Origin: Oscillospiraceae bacterium
GTDB taxonomy: Bacteria > Bacillota > Clostridia > Oscillospirales > Ruminococcaceae
Direction: 5' to 3'
Assembly: GCA_017513135.1 (NCBI GenBank)
Contig: JAFWDH010000001.1
Location: 62,001 to 126,000 of the forward strand
Length of the DNA: 64,000 nt
In this document: positions 52,536-61,299 of the stretch, piece after piece
Layout of the letters: each line of letters begins with the position of its first letter
Numbering within the stretch: position 1 is the first letter of the stretch
The notes under the pieces: model-generated
What the model was told of the DNA's origin: nothing
The model's database searches: none
The model's input: the letters and a program-made list of their open reading frames with translations, nothing else
Position numbers and translations under genes: made by a program

Positions 52536-53989
52536 GCAAAGCCAAGCCGCTGATGGTACAGGGCACTATGTCCAATGCGGGAAAGAGCCTGCTGTGTGCT
52601 GCGCTGTGCCGCATATTCCTGCAGGACGGATACCGCGTCGCGCCGTTCAAGTCGCAGAATATGGCGCTGAATTCCTTCATAACCGATGAAGGACTTGAGA
52701 TGGGAAGGGCACAGGTGGTCCAGGCTGAGGCTGCAGGGATAAAACCTTCAGTGCTCATGAACCCTATACTGCTCAAACCGACTACCGATGTCGGTTCCCA
52801 GGTGATAGTCAACGGTGAGGTGCAGGGCAATATGCCCGCATCCCAGTATTTCAAATATAAAAAACAGCTGATACCGGATATAATGCACGCATACAATACT
52901 CTGGCCGAGCAGTATGACATCATTGTTATCGAGGGAGCCGGAAGTCCTGCCGAGATAAACCTCAAAAGCGACGACATAGTCAATATGGGCATGGCAAAAA
53001 TGGTCAATGCTCCCGTACTGCTCGTTGGGGATATCGACAGGGGAGGCGTATTTGCGCAGCTTTACGGTACGGTCGAGCTGCTGGAACCGGATGAGCGGAG
53101 GATGGTCAAGGCTACCGTCATCAACAAGTTCCGCGGAGACGTCTCGATACTGGATCCCGGCCTGGATATGCTATATGATCTTGTGAAAGTGCCCTGTGCA
53201 GGGGTGGTCCCGTATGTGTATCTGGACATAGACGACGAAGACAGCCTCAGCGAGAAGCTGTTTGCGGGCGACCGCAAGGAGATAGATATCGCAGTGGTGC
53301 AGCTGCCCAGGATCTCCAACTTCACGGATTTCTCGCCGTTCTCGAGATTCTCCGGCATCTCTGTGCGCTATGTCAGAAAAGTGTTCGAACTCGGTTCTCC
53401 GGACATGATTATCATTCCGGGAACCAAATCCACTATCTCTGACCTCAAGTGGATGAGGCAGACAGGGCTTGAAGCTGAGATACTCAAACAGGCATCACGC
53501 GGCATACCGGTGTTCGGAATATGCGGAGGCCTTCAGATGCTCGGGAGGAACATCTCGGATCCGTATGAGACCGAGGGCGGCGGCGAGATCGCAGGAATGG
53601 GACTTCTGGACATTGATACCGTTTTTGCGAGCACAAAGACCAGGACCCAGACTGAAGGTGTGTTCAGTGATGTCGGAGGCATTTTCAGCGGACTTAACGG
53701 CCTGCGGTACAGGGGATACGAGATACATATGGGGCAGAGCAGCGACAGTTCCGCTGTCATAAGAAACGGCAACGTGTACGGCAGCTACATACACGGCATA
53801 TTCGACGAAAACGGGATCGCTGAAGCGATAGCAAGAGCGCTTTATGAAGCCAGAGGACTGGAGTTCAGCGAGGAGAACACCTTCGACATCCACGCGTATA
53901 AGGAATCACAGTATGATAAGCTGGCAGAGACTGTCAGAAAAGCGCTGGATATGGACCTCATTTACAGGATACTGGAGGAAGGGGTATGA
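52532..53989 (+). CDS. cbiP: Cobyric acid synthase
   Basis: Protein of 485 residues that amidates side chains b, d, e and g of adenosylcobyrinate diamide with glutamine and ATP. N-terminal P-loop-like [20 protein letters not shown] near 45, [10 protein letters not shown] near 130, and a glutaminase domain with the nucleophile in [10 protein letters not shown] near 330 identify it. Overlaps both neighbours by 4 nt. Confidence 0.97.
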   Translation: MSKAKPLMVQGTMSNAGKSLLCAALCRIFLQDGYRVAPFKSQNMALNSFITDEGLEMGRAQVVQAEAAGIKPSVLMNPILLKPTTDVGSQVIVNGEVQGNMPASQYFKYKKQLIPDIMHAYNTLAEQYDIIVIEGAGSPAEINLKSDDIVNMGMAKMVNAPVLLVGDIDRGGVFAQLYGTVELLEPDERRMVKATVINKFRGDVSILDPGLDMLYDLVKVPCAGVVPYVYLDIDDEDSLSEKLFAGDRKEIDIAVVQLPRISNFTDFSPFSRFSGISVRYVRKVFELGSPDMIIIPGTKSTISDLKWMRQTGLEAEILKQASRGIPVFGICGGLQMLGRNISDPYETEGGGEIAGMGLLDIDTVFASTKTRTQTEGVFSDVGGIFSGLNGLRYRGYEIHMGQSSDSSAVIRNGNVYGSYIHGIFDENGIAEAIARALYEARGLEFSEENTFDIHAYKESQYDKLAETVRKALDMDLIYRILEEGV

Positions 53990-54495
53990 TACACCTTTAT
54001 CACGGAGAAGGAAAAGGTAAAACGACGGCTGCCGTAGGACTGGCGGTCCGGGCTGCGGGAAGCGGCATGAAAGTGCTGTTCGTGCAGTTTTTCAAGAACG
54101 GGAGCTCTTCTGAGGTGGGAGTGCTTTCCTCGATCCCGGGCATCGATGTCCTGATACCTGAAGTCTGGTACGGAAGATACAGGAAAATGACAGAAGAGCA
54201 GCAGGAAGAGACCAGAAAGTGCTATACTGCACTGATGGAAGATATCGGCAGCAGAGCGGAGGAGTACGGCCTGATAGTGCTCGACGAGGCGGTCTCTGCG
54301 TACAATTACGGGATGTTCGACCGCGCAGCCTTCATGGAGATGCTCAGGAAATGGAAGGATTCGAGGGAGACCGTCCTGACCGGACGTAATCCTGCGCCGG
54401 AGCTGACAGAAGCTGCCGATTATGTTACCGAGATGAAAAAGGAAAAGCATCCTTTTGACAGCGGAGTCATGGCCCGCAAAGGCATAGAATTCTGA
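53986..54495 (+). CDS. cobO: Corrinoid adenosyltransferase, CobO/BtuR type
   Basis: Protein of 169 residues that transfers the adenosyl group of ATP to Co(I) corrinoids. The P-loop G-E-G-K-G-K-T-T near residue 5 and V-L-D-E-A near 100, with G-R-N-P-A-P-E-L near 130, are typical. It is slightly shorter than E. coli BtuR because the N-terminal extension is missing, as in many Firmicutes. Placed between cbiP and cobT. Confidence 0.95.
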   Translation: MIHLYHGEGKGKTTAAVGLAVRAAGSGMKVLFVQFFKNGSSSEVGVLSSIPGIDVLIPEVWYGRYRKMTEEQQEETRKCYTALMEDIGSRAEEYGLIVLDEAVSAYNYGMFDRAAFMEMLRKWKDSRETVLTGRNPAPELTEAADYVTEMKKEKHPFDSGVMARKGIEF

Positions 54496-54513
54496 CAGGG
54501 AGTGGAAACGCAT

Positions 54514-55629
54514 ATGCAGTATTCGGAAGACAGGCTGATAAGTCTTATAGGAGCGGTGCCCGCAGCTGACGAAGCGGCGGAGAGAGCGGCTGAAGAGCTG
54601 CAGTCCAGACTTGCCAAACCGCCGGGAAGTCTCGGCATGCTGGAGGAACTGTCCGTGAGGCTTGCCGGTATGACCGGAAAAGTCAAGAACGAGCTCAGTC
54701 AGAAATACCTGCTGGTGTTCTGCGCTGATAACGGCGTCGTAAAGCAGGGAGTCGCGAGCTCGCCCCAGTCCGTCACTCTGGCGCAGACCATCAACCTGAC
54801 TAAGGAAAAGACCGGCGCCGCTGTGCTCTCAAAGAGGTTCGGCGTAAAGATAAGGGTGTGCGATGTCGGCGTAAACGCTGTCATAAGAGATGATGACGTG
54901 ATCGACAGAAAGATAGCGTTCGGGACCGGTGACATATCTGAAGGGCCTGCCATGACACGCGAGCAGGCAGTGAGGGCTATACTGACAGGCGCGGATCTTG
55001 CCGTTGAAACGGCGGATCTGGGGGCGGACGTGATCGGTATCGGTGAGATGGGTATCGGCAATACGACCACCTCCTCGGCCGTGCTTTCTGTACTGACAGG
55101 CAGTTCGGTCAGCGAGATCACCGGACGCGGAGCGGGAATAACCGATGAGGCATACGAAAAGAAGATCAGAGTCATAACTGACGCAATAGCGCTGAACCGG
55201 CCTCAGCCGGAGGATGTCGTTGATGTGATCTCCAAGGTGGGAGGGTTCGACATTGCCGCGATGGCAGGGGCGTTCATAGGAGCAGCGTATAAGCGGGTAC
55301 CTGTCGTCATAGACGGGTTCATATCCATAGTGGCAGCGCTCTGTGCCTGCAGGCTGTGTCCCGCTTCCGTCAACTATATGGTGACATCCCATGCATCGTA
55401 TGAGATCGGGTACAGGACCGCAGCGGAAGCGCTCGGCCTGAGACCGCTCTTTGATCTGGGAATGAGACTGGGAGAGGGCAGCGGATGCCCGATAGCCATG
55501 ATGATCCTTGACGCGGCGTGCGCAGTCATAGATGACATGGCGACCTTTGAGGAAGCCGAGATAGATGACTCTTACCTGGATGAGATCAGGGATACTGACG
55601 CTTTCAGCGTGAACGGAGAGAACAGATGA
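54514..55629 (+). CDS. cobT: Nicotinate-nucleotide-dimethylbenzimidazole phosphoribosyltransferase
   Basis: Cytosolic enzyme of about 371 residues that makes alpha-ribazole phosphate from the lower-ligand base. K-P-P-G-S-L-G near the N-terminus, F-C-A-D-N-G-V near 70, G-E-M-G-I-G-N-T-T near 175 and the catalytic Glu in R-L-G-E-G-S-G near 330 identify it. A GTG four codons upstream (54502) is also possible, but the ribosome site fits the ATG better. No bluB or bza genes for the base are in the window, so the lower ligand may be salvaged or made elsewhere. Confidence 0.96.
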   Translation: MQYSEDRLISLIGAVPAADEAAERAAEELQSRLAKPPGSLGMLEELSVRLAGMTGKVKNELSQKYLLVFCADNGVVKQGVASSPQSVTLAQTINLTKEKTGAAVLSKRFGVKIRVCDVGVNAVIRDDDVIDRKIAFGTGDISEGPAMTREQAVRAILTGADLAVETADLGADVIGIGEMGIGNTTTSSAVLSVLTGSSVSEITGRGAGITDEAYEKKIRVITDAIALNRPQPEDVVDVISKVGGFDIAAMAGAFIGAAYKRVPVVIDGFISIVAALCACRLCPASVNYMVTSHASYEIGYRTAAEALGLRPLFDLGMRLGEGSGCPIAMMILDAACAVIDDMATFEEAEIDDSYLDEIRDTDAFSVNGENR

Positions 55630-56168
55630 CCATCTTCATATCCGGAGGGAACAAGAACGGAAAATCGGGATATGCCCAGGATGCTGCTGTAAAGCTTGCC
55701 GGAGGTGGAAAGCTTTATTATGTCGCTACGATGATACCCTATGATGACGAAGACAGGACAAGGATCGAGAGGCATATAGAGAACAGAGCCGGAATGGGAT
55801 TTGAGACTCTGGAAGCTGGAAGAGACATACAGAAGGTGTTTGATTCCGCTGATGAGAGTGGCACCTTTCTCGTAGACAGCACTACGGCTCTGCTCCTGAA
55901 CGAGATGTTTCCGAACTCTCATTCAGAGAAGGCGGATGAAAACGCTGCGCAGCGCTGTATATCCGGCTTGCTGGAGATCGCCCGACGTGCCAAGAATGCG
56001 GTCTTTGTGTCTGACTACATATATTCTGACGCTGCGAGATATGATGAATTCACTGAGGAATACCGTAAGTCACTGGCTTCCATAGACAGAGCCCTTGCGC
56101 AGGCTTGTGACACAGTTATAGAGGTCTGTGCCGGAAACCTCATAGTGCATAAAGGACAGTTGCCATGA
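55626..56168 (+). CDS. cobU: Adenosylcobinamide kinase/guanylyltransferase
   Basis: Protein of 180 residues that phosphorylates adenosylcobinamide and then attaches GMP. The P-loop is present as G-G-N-K-N-G-K-S-G-Y-A and the R-I-E-R-H-I-E-N-R and F-E-T-L-E motifs follow. The end (F-V-S-D-Y-I-Y-S-D, then C-D-T-V-I-E-V-C-A-G) belongs to a divergent Clostridial branch without the usual E-V-G-x-G-I-V-P-x-x motif. A second, shorter CobU-like gene two places downstream has that motif. Confidence 0.87.
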   Translation: MTIFISGGNKNGKSGYAQDAAVKLAGGGKLYYVATMIPYDDEDRTRIERHIENRAGMGFETLEAGRDIQKVFDSADESGTFLVDSTTALLLNEMFPNSHSEKADENAAQRCISGLLEIARRAKNAVFVSDYIYSDAARYDEFTEEYRKSLASIDRALAQACDTVIEVCAGNLIVHKGQLP

Positions 56169-56914
56169 AGAGATTTTTCCGTGCTTTTATGATGAGCATG
56201 ACCATGTTCTCGGTGATCCCGTGCCCTTTCCATATGTGGGACGAGGACAGCAGACCTCTGATGACCCTGTGCCTGCCTTTCGTTGGTACGGTGATAGGCT
56301 CGCTCTGGGCGCTGACGGCCTATGTTGCGGATCTGCTCGGTATACCGCTGTATCTCAAGGCAGCCCTGCTCTGCGCATTCCCGTTCGTTGTAACGGGGGG
56401 AATGCATCTGGACGGATTCCTGGATGTCACAGACGCAGTCAGGTCCTGGAGGGATGTGGAGGAAAGAAGAAGGATACTCAAGGATCCGCACGTCGGATCA
56501 TTTGCAGTTGTGGATACCGTGCTGCTCGTTATGGTTCAGTTCGCAGCTTTCTGTTCTCTCAGGGGAACGGAAAACCTTTTTGCACTGATCCTTATCCCGA
56601 CGGTCTCCAGATGCATCGCTGCGTTCTGCGTGACAGTCCTGCCTGCCATGTCTACCAGCGAATACGCAGGAAGCTACCGGAAAAAGGTCAAAAGATCCCA
56701 TCTGATGTTCCTTGCGACAGTCACGGTCGCGGCAGCGGTTCTCGGGTTCGTTTTTCTGGGCAGGTACGGATATGTTACGACAGCAGTCATCGGAGGATAT
56801 CTGCTGTATCTTCTGAAAGCGTACCGGTCGCTGGGAGGCATGTCGGGAGACATATCGGGATATGCCCTAACGTTCGGGGAGCTTTGCGGCATCATTTTAT
56901 ATGTTCTGATCTGA
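56165..56914 (+). CDS. cobS: Adenosylcobinamide-GDP ribazoletransferase (cobalamin synthase)
   Basis: Integral membrane protein of 249 residues that joins alpha-ribazole to the activated corrinoid ring. The N-terminal F-S-V-I-P-C-P, the acidic metal-binding segment G-G-M-H-L-D-G-F-L-D-V-T-D-A near residue 80 and D-P-H-V-G-S-F near 105 are hallmarks; about six hydrophobic helices. Overlaps cobU by 4 nt. Confidence 0.95.
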   Translation: MKRFFRAFMMSMTMFSVIPCPFHMWDEDSRPLMTLCLPFVGTVIGSLWALTAYVADLLGIPLYLKAALLCAFPFVVTGGMHLDGFLDVTDAVRSWRDVEERRRILKDPHVGSFAVVDTVLLVMVQFAAFCSLRGTENLFALILIPTVSRCIAAFCVTVLPAMSTSEYAGSYRKKVKRSHLMFLATVTVAAAVLGFVFLGRYGYVTTAVIGGYLLYLLKAYRSLGGMSGDISGYALTFGELCGIILYVLI

Positions 56915-56927
56915 AAGGGGACAGGCA

Positions 56928-57311
56928 ATGGATCTTATAATCGGCGGAGCATATCAGGGAAAACTCGATTATGCTAAGAAAAGATACGGTCTCGACGACG
57001 GTGATATCTGTACATGTACTGAAAGTGACGGCATCAGTTTCGGACACCGCTGTATATACAGGACAGAGGAGTTCGTCATGTGGTGTATACGCAGCGGAAA
57101 GGATGCTGTAGAGTTCCTTGAGCAGCATAAGGAAGAGTGGAAGGACAGTGTCTTTATCTGTGAGGATATGTTCTGTGGTGTGGTCCCACTCGGAGCTGAT
57201 ATGCGGGCCTGGAGAGAGATGACAGGCAGGACATGTTCCTACCTTTCGTCTGAGGCAGTGAACGTAATAAGGATATTCTGCGGACTGGAGCAGGTACTGA
57301 AATGCGGCTGA
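56928..57311 (+). CDS. Short CobU-like protein
   Basis: Protein of 127 residues. It starts with a P-loop-like G-G-A-Y-Q-G-K-L-D-Y-A and near residue 83 has V-V-P-L-G-A-D-M-R-A-W-R-E, followed by I-F-C-G-L-E-Q-V-L-K. This is the pattern of the C-terminal half of CobU (I-V-P-x-G and G-L-P-x-x-L-K). The middle part of CobU is shortened, and Cys residues are frequent (I-C-T-C-T). It lies between cobS and cobC, overlapping cobC by 10 nt. It may be a second or regulatory CobU or a partner of the longer one at 55626-56168; no function is proven. Confidence 0.7.
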   Translation: MDLIIGGAYQGKLDYAKKRYGLDDGDICTCTESDGISFGHRCIYRTEEFVMWCIRSGKDAVEFLEQHKEEWKDSVFICEDMFCGVVPLGADMRAWREMTGRTCSYLSSEAVNVIRIFCGLEQVLKCG

Positions 57312-57874
57312 TCCTTATACGGCACGGCAGGACGGAAGCAAACGAGAAGCATCTGTATTGCGGAAGCACAGACATCAGTCTCTCGGCTGCCGGAAGGAGT
57401 GAGCTGGAAGAACTCAGGGATCATTCGGTATATCCGGATGTGTCGGGAATGAGGATCATGACCAGCGGCAAGAAGAGATGTGACGAGACCCTCGATATCC
57501 TTTTCGGGAAGATGCCTCATGAGACGGACCCCGATTTCTGCGAGATGGATTTCGGAGTCTTTGAGATGAGATCCTATGATCAGATGAAGGAAGATCCCCA
57601 ATACATCGAATGGATCAGCGGAGACAATGAGGCAAACGTATGCCCCGGCGGAGAGAGCGGAAAGCTGATGACCGGGAGGGTGCTGCGCGCTATCGAAGAT
57701 CTCCTGCAGAACGGGAAAGATACGCTGCTGGTGACTCACGGCGGAGTGATAGCGGCAGTGATGGCATGGATGTTCCCGCAGGAGAACAGGAACCGCTATG
57801 AATGGCAGCCTGCCTGCGGTAAAGGTTATATCATCGATACGGCGGAACACAGCTGGAGCATGATACCTGAATGA
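57302..57874 (+). CDS. cobC: Alpha-ribazole phosphatase (histidine phosphatase family)
   Basis: Protein of 190 residues; removes phosphate from alpha-ribazole phosphate or adenosylcobalamin phosphate. The phosphate-accepting His is in L-I-R-H-G-R-T-E-A-N at the N-terminus, with a second His in V-T-H-G-G-V near 145 and Glu in E-M-D-F-G near 80. Similar phosphatases have other substrates, but the position at the end of the cobalamin operon supports CobC. Confidence 0.87.
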   Translation: MRLILIRHGRTEANEKHLYCGSTDISLSAAGRSELEELRDHSVYPDVSGMRIMTSGKKRCDETLDILFGKMPHETDPDFCEMDFGVFEMRSYDQMKEDPQYIEWISGDNEANVCPGGESGKLMTGRVLRAIEDLLQNGKDTLLVTHGGVIAAVMAWMFPQENRNRYEWQPACGKGYIIDTAEHSWSMIPE

Positions 57875-57914
57875 TCCTGCCGGAATGCAGATAAGTTAAG
57901 AAAACGACAGAGGA

Positions 57915-57946
57915 ACGCCTCAGAGACTTTTGCGTATCTGAGGCGT
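57915..57946. repeat. Perfect inverted repeat after cobC
   Basis: Ten-bp arms ACGCCTCAGA and TCTGAGGCGT with a 12-nt loop. No T-run follows on either strand, so it is not a canonical intrinsic terminator, though it may slow or end transcription of the cob operon. Confidence 0.6.
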
Positions 57947-57991
57947 CCTGCAACTTATACATGTGATCGCAGCGGATCGCAGGGAGAAGAG

Positions 57992-58972
57992 ATGACTCAG
58001 TGCATAAACTTTCCGATCAGCTCGTACAGCATCAGGCCGTACGGCGGATGGGACAGACTTGAAAAACAGCTCAGGGATATGGGCCTGGACGGCATAGAAG
58101 GGATACTGGACCCTGACGATATGGACCCTTCCTTTCCTCCTAATCTTCTGGCCGGATACCACATGATATTCTATCCGGACTGGCTGGATTTCTACCGTCA
58201 GAACAATAGGGAACTTGTCAGAAAGTTCGGAAGCATGGATATGGTAGAGCGCTTCTACCGTGGGACGCACCCGGAAGATCTCATGCGACAGTTCCGGGAA
58301 GACCTGGCTTATGCGGTGTCTATGCATACACCGTATGTGGTCTTCCATGTATCCGATGTTTCCATTGAGGAAGGGTATACTTACAGTTGGCTGCACACGG
58401 ACCGCGAGGTGCTGGATGCGTCGATGGAGTTCATAAACGAGCTCCTGCGGGACACTGAGCCGACTTTCGAGTTCCTGGTGGAGAATCAATGGTGGCCGGG
58501 GTTCACCTTTACTGATCCTGAGAAAACGGAATATCTTCTTTCGGGTATCGATTATCCCAGAACGGGCATAATGCTGGATACAGGCCATCTGATGAACACG
58601 AATACGAAACTCAGAACTCAGGCAGACGGCATAGAATACATACTCCGGATGATACAAGCGCACGGAGAACTGAAGAAACACATCCGAGGCATGCATTTCC
58701 ATCAGAGCCTCAGCGGTGCATATGTGAGAAAAAATACCGGGAAAGTGCCTGATGGTCTTCCCTCTGATTATTTCGAGGCATATTCCGTCAATTATCCCCA
58801 TATCCAGAATATAGACCGCCACCGGCCGTGGACGGATCCGGGATGCGTCAGGATCATAGAGGAAGTCAGCCCTGAGTATCTGACTCATGAACTCAGCTCC
58901 GGCCCCCAAATGCCGCAGCTGACTGCAGTGAGAAGGCAGCTTGACACTATACGAAAAGGCCAGAAACACTGA
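57992..58972 (+). CDS. TIM-barrel protein, xylose-isomerase/AP-endonuclease-2 superfamily
   Basis: Protein of 326 residues, probably a TIM barrel of the sugar-phosphate isomerase type. Possible metal ligands lie in V-E-N-Q-W near residue 167, M-L-D-T-G-H near 195 and M-H-F-H near 234, with a late H-E-L; these match the Glu/Asp/His ligands of the superfamily. The sequence is rich in aromatic residues. It follows cobC by about 120 nt in the same direction. The substrate is unknown; a link with cobalamin or the FmdE-like neighbour is inference from position. Confidence 0.6.
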   Translation: MTQCINFPISSYSIRPYGGWDRLEKQLRDMGLDGIEGILDPDDMDPSFPPNLLAGYHMIFYPDWLDFYRQNNRELVRKFGSMDMVERFYRGTHPEDLMRQFREDLAYAVSMHTPYVVFHVSDVSIEEGYTYSWLHTDREVLDASMEFINELLRDTEPTFEFLVENQWWPGFTFTDPEKTEYLLSGIDYPRTGIMLDTGHLMNTNTKLRTQADGIEYILRMIQAHGELKKHIRGMHFHQSLSGAYVRKNTGKVPDGLPSDYFEAYSVNYPHIQNIDRHRPWTDPGCVRIIEEVSPEYLTHELSSGPQMPQLTAVRRQLDTIRKGQKH

Positions 58973-59004
58973 ACAAAAACTTATACAGGAATCAGGAGGA
59001 TCAC

Positions 59005-59529
59005 ATGATGACAGACGAAAGAAGCTGGCAGAAATGCGCTGAATTTCACGGGCATATGTGTGGAGGCCTTGCGATCGGATATCAGGCTGCACGGTATGCC
59101 GCAGAACTGCTCGGCAGGGATTTTTCAAGCGATGAGGAACTGGTATGTGTCGCAGAGAATGATGCATGCGGTGTAGATGCCATACAGGTCATGCTGGGAT
59201 GTAGCGTCGGAAAAGGCAATCTGCTTTTTCATATGCGGGGGAAAGAGGCATATTCCTTTTATGACCGCGAGAGCAATAAGTCCTTCCGCCTGATCCTGAA
59301 TGATGTGCCGGACGGCGTTGATGACAGTATGCAGTATTTTCTCACAAGCGATTACAGAGACCTGTTCACGGTCAAGGAAGCAAGACCTATTCCGAAACCG
59401 GCGGAGCTGTTCCGTTCTTACCGGTGTGCGCGATGCGGTGAGATGACGGGTGAGAACTGGATCCGTATCATAGACGGGGAATACTGCTGCCTTGACTGTA
59501 TAGAGGAATATGACCGCTTTAATGTGTAG
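59005..59529 (+). CDS. FmdE-family protein with C-terminal zinc ribbon
   Basis: Protein of 174 residues. The N-terminal E-F-H-G-H-M-C-G-G-L-A-I-G-Y motif and E-N-D-A-C-G-V-D-A-I-Q near 50 define the FmdE fold, named after a protein encoded with formylmethanofuran dehydrogenase. The C-terminus has a zinc ribbon C-A-R-C...C-C-L-D-C. Family knowledge: the biochemical role is not settled, and members occur near molybdenum and corrinoid genes. GGAGG lies before the ATG. It is 32 nt after the TIM-barrel gene. Confidence 0.85.
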   Translation: MMTDERSWQKCAEFHGHMCGGLAIGYQAARYAAELLGRDFSSDEELVCVAENDACGVDAIQVMLGCSVGKGNLLFHMRGKEAYSFYDRESNKSFRLILNDVPDGVDDSMQYFLTSDYRDLFTVKEARPIPKPAELFRSYRCARCGEMTGENWIRIIDGEYCCLDCIEEYDRFNV

Positions 59530-59616
59530 GGAAGAATACTAATTATACGGCTGTTTGGTTATAATAATCTCAGATAAACAAGATCTGATGATCTGAATAT
59601 ACCGGAGGTAAACAGT

Positions 59617-61140
59617 ATGACAGGCAAGACTTATACCGAACCCCAGACAACTATCCCCGTATATGATGAATGTGATGTCCTTGTGGTCGGCGGCGGTGCA
59701 GCAGGTCACAGCGCGGCTATCGCCGCAGCGCGCGCCGGATGCAAGAACGTGATCCTTATGGAGAGATACGGATACTGCGGCGGAGACGTGACGGGAGGTT
59801 ACGTTCTGCTCATTCCCAATCTGTCCTTCCACGACAAGATCTTTGTCCGCGGCCTGCAGGAGGAATGGTTCACACGCCTTTCCAGGATACCCGGAGCTGT
59901 TGCAGGCCCTCCCACGGAACTGACAGGAAGCACCGATCCGCTTCTTATGAAGTACTGGAGGGGAGTCGGCGGAGCCACACGCGACCGCATATGCCACGGC
60001 TTCATGGTAGAGCCGAACCAGATGAAGATAGAGATGGACGTTATGCTGAATGAGCACAGGGATTCCATACGCGTCCTTTATCACAGCTGGGGAACCAAGC
60101 CCATCATGGAAGGGAACACCTGCAAAGGAGTCATTTTCGAGAGCAAGGAGGGACGTCAGGCTGTCCTTGCCAAGGTCGTCATCGATGCGACAGGAGACGC
60201 AGACCTCTGCCGTCAGTCAGGCGCGCCGACTTCCTCCGCCATAGACGACGAATGCCGCTGCTCCTCCACTGCTCTGGTGTACCGCATCGGAGGATTCAGC
60301 AAGAGAGCGTTCAGCGAATGGCTCAGCGAGCATCCCCAGGAGGGAAGGATACTGAACAACGCTGTCGCAGAGATACACGGATTCCGTGCCGGAATGATCG
60401 ACGGGCCTACGGATGACGTCAGCTGGATGAACAACTGGCAGCCGAAGCACGACTGCTCCAAGATAGCGGACCAGACCGATACCGAGATGAAGACGCGTCT
60501 TGCGATACGCAAGGTCATCGAGTACTACAGGACCGCCTGCCCTGAGATCTTCCGCAATGCGTTCCTCTATGACATAGCGCCGCAGCTCGGGACCAGAGGC
60601 TCCCACCGCATCGTAGGTGAGCACGTCATCTCATCCAACGACTGGGCATTCCCGAAGGAATATGACGATACCATCGCATGGCACTGCACAGTAGATACGC
60701 TGAACGACAACGCGCCTATTGAGATACCGTATCGCGCGATACTGCCTCAGAAGGTGGAGAACATCCTGGCTCCCGGCAGACATATCTCCGCTGACGCGAT
60801 CGCCATCGATAACGTCAACCTGATACCTCAGTGCGTGGGAACCGGACAGGCTGCGGGCGTTGCGGCGGCTGTCATAGCCGCGGACGGCAGCACCACGCAT
60901 ACGGTGAACGTCAGTAAGGTCCAGGATATACTGGCAGGCGAGCAGGATGTGCCGCTGCCCAGGAACTCTCACACTGATCCCAGCTATATGGAGTGCCTGG
61001 TGGAGCACGAATACGGTCTCTATACAGAGGCTGCGCAGAAGGCGCGCGCTGCGAAGGATGCGGCAAGCGTCTACAGACACTGGACCCTGTCGGGCGGCGG
61101 CGGAGACGCGAATGCCCCCAAGGATCACACTGAGAACTGA
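59617..61140 (+). CDS. FAD-dependent oxidoreductase (paralogue 1)
   Basis: Protein of 507 residues with an N-terminal FAD-binding Rossmann motif V-V-G-G-G-A-A-G-H-S-A-A-I-A-A-A (about 22-38), M-E-R-Y-G-Y at the end of the second strand, and a C-terminal FAD-contact segment A-P-G-R-H-I-S near residue 385. It resembles the PF12831-type FAD oxidoreductases. No signal peptide. GGAGG precedes the ATG. The next gene is a close paralogue. The substrate is not evident. Confidence 0.82.
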   Translation: MTGKTYTEPQTTIPVYDECDVLVVGGGAAGHSAAIAAARAGCKNVILMERYGYCGGDVTGGYVLLIPNLSFHDKIFVRGLQEEWFTRLSRIPGAVAGPPTELTGSTDPLLMKYWRGVGGATRDRICHGFMVEPNQMKIEMDVMLNEHRDSIRVLYHSWGTKPIMEGNTCKGVIFESKEGRQAVLAKVVIDATGDADLCRQSGAPTSSAIDDECRCSSTALVYRIGGFSKRAFSEWLSEHPQEGRILNNAVAEIHGFRAGMIDGPTDDVSWMNNWQPKHDCSKIADQTDTEMKTRLAIRKVIEYYRTACPEIFRNAFLYDIAPQLGTRGSHRIVGEHVISSNDWAFPKEYDDTIAWHCTVDTLNDNAPIEIPYRAILPQKVENILAPGRHISADAIAIDNVNLIPQCVGTGQAAGVAAAVIAADGSTTHTVNVSKVQDILAGEQDVPLPRNSHTDPSYMECLVEHEYGLYTEAAQKARAAKDAASVYRHWTLSGGGGDANAPKDHTEN

Positions 61141-61180
61141 ATGAACGACCGTAATTCATAAAACTGAACAAGTGATTCGA

Positions 61181-61215
61181 AAAAGGCCTCGGAAACTCGT
61201 TTTCTAAGGCCTTTT
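61181..61215 (+). terminator. Terminator between the two oxidoreductase genes
   Basis: AAAAGGCCT pairs with AGGCCTTTT and an inner GGAAA/TTTTC pair closes the loop. It ends in TTTT. Confidence 0.7.
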
Positions 61216-61299
61216 ACTATGCTACACTTTCATCATGGGCAGGATCGCGGCAGCAGTCCGCATCCTGATAAAGATGATAACGGACAGGGAGGAAACAGC

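Noticed and set aside
57920-59167. 415-codon frame on the minus strand across the TIM-barrel gene
   Set aside because: Low-complexity shadow spanning two real genes and the gap between them, with no ribosome site.
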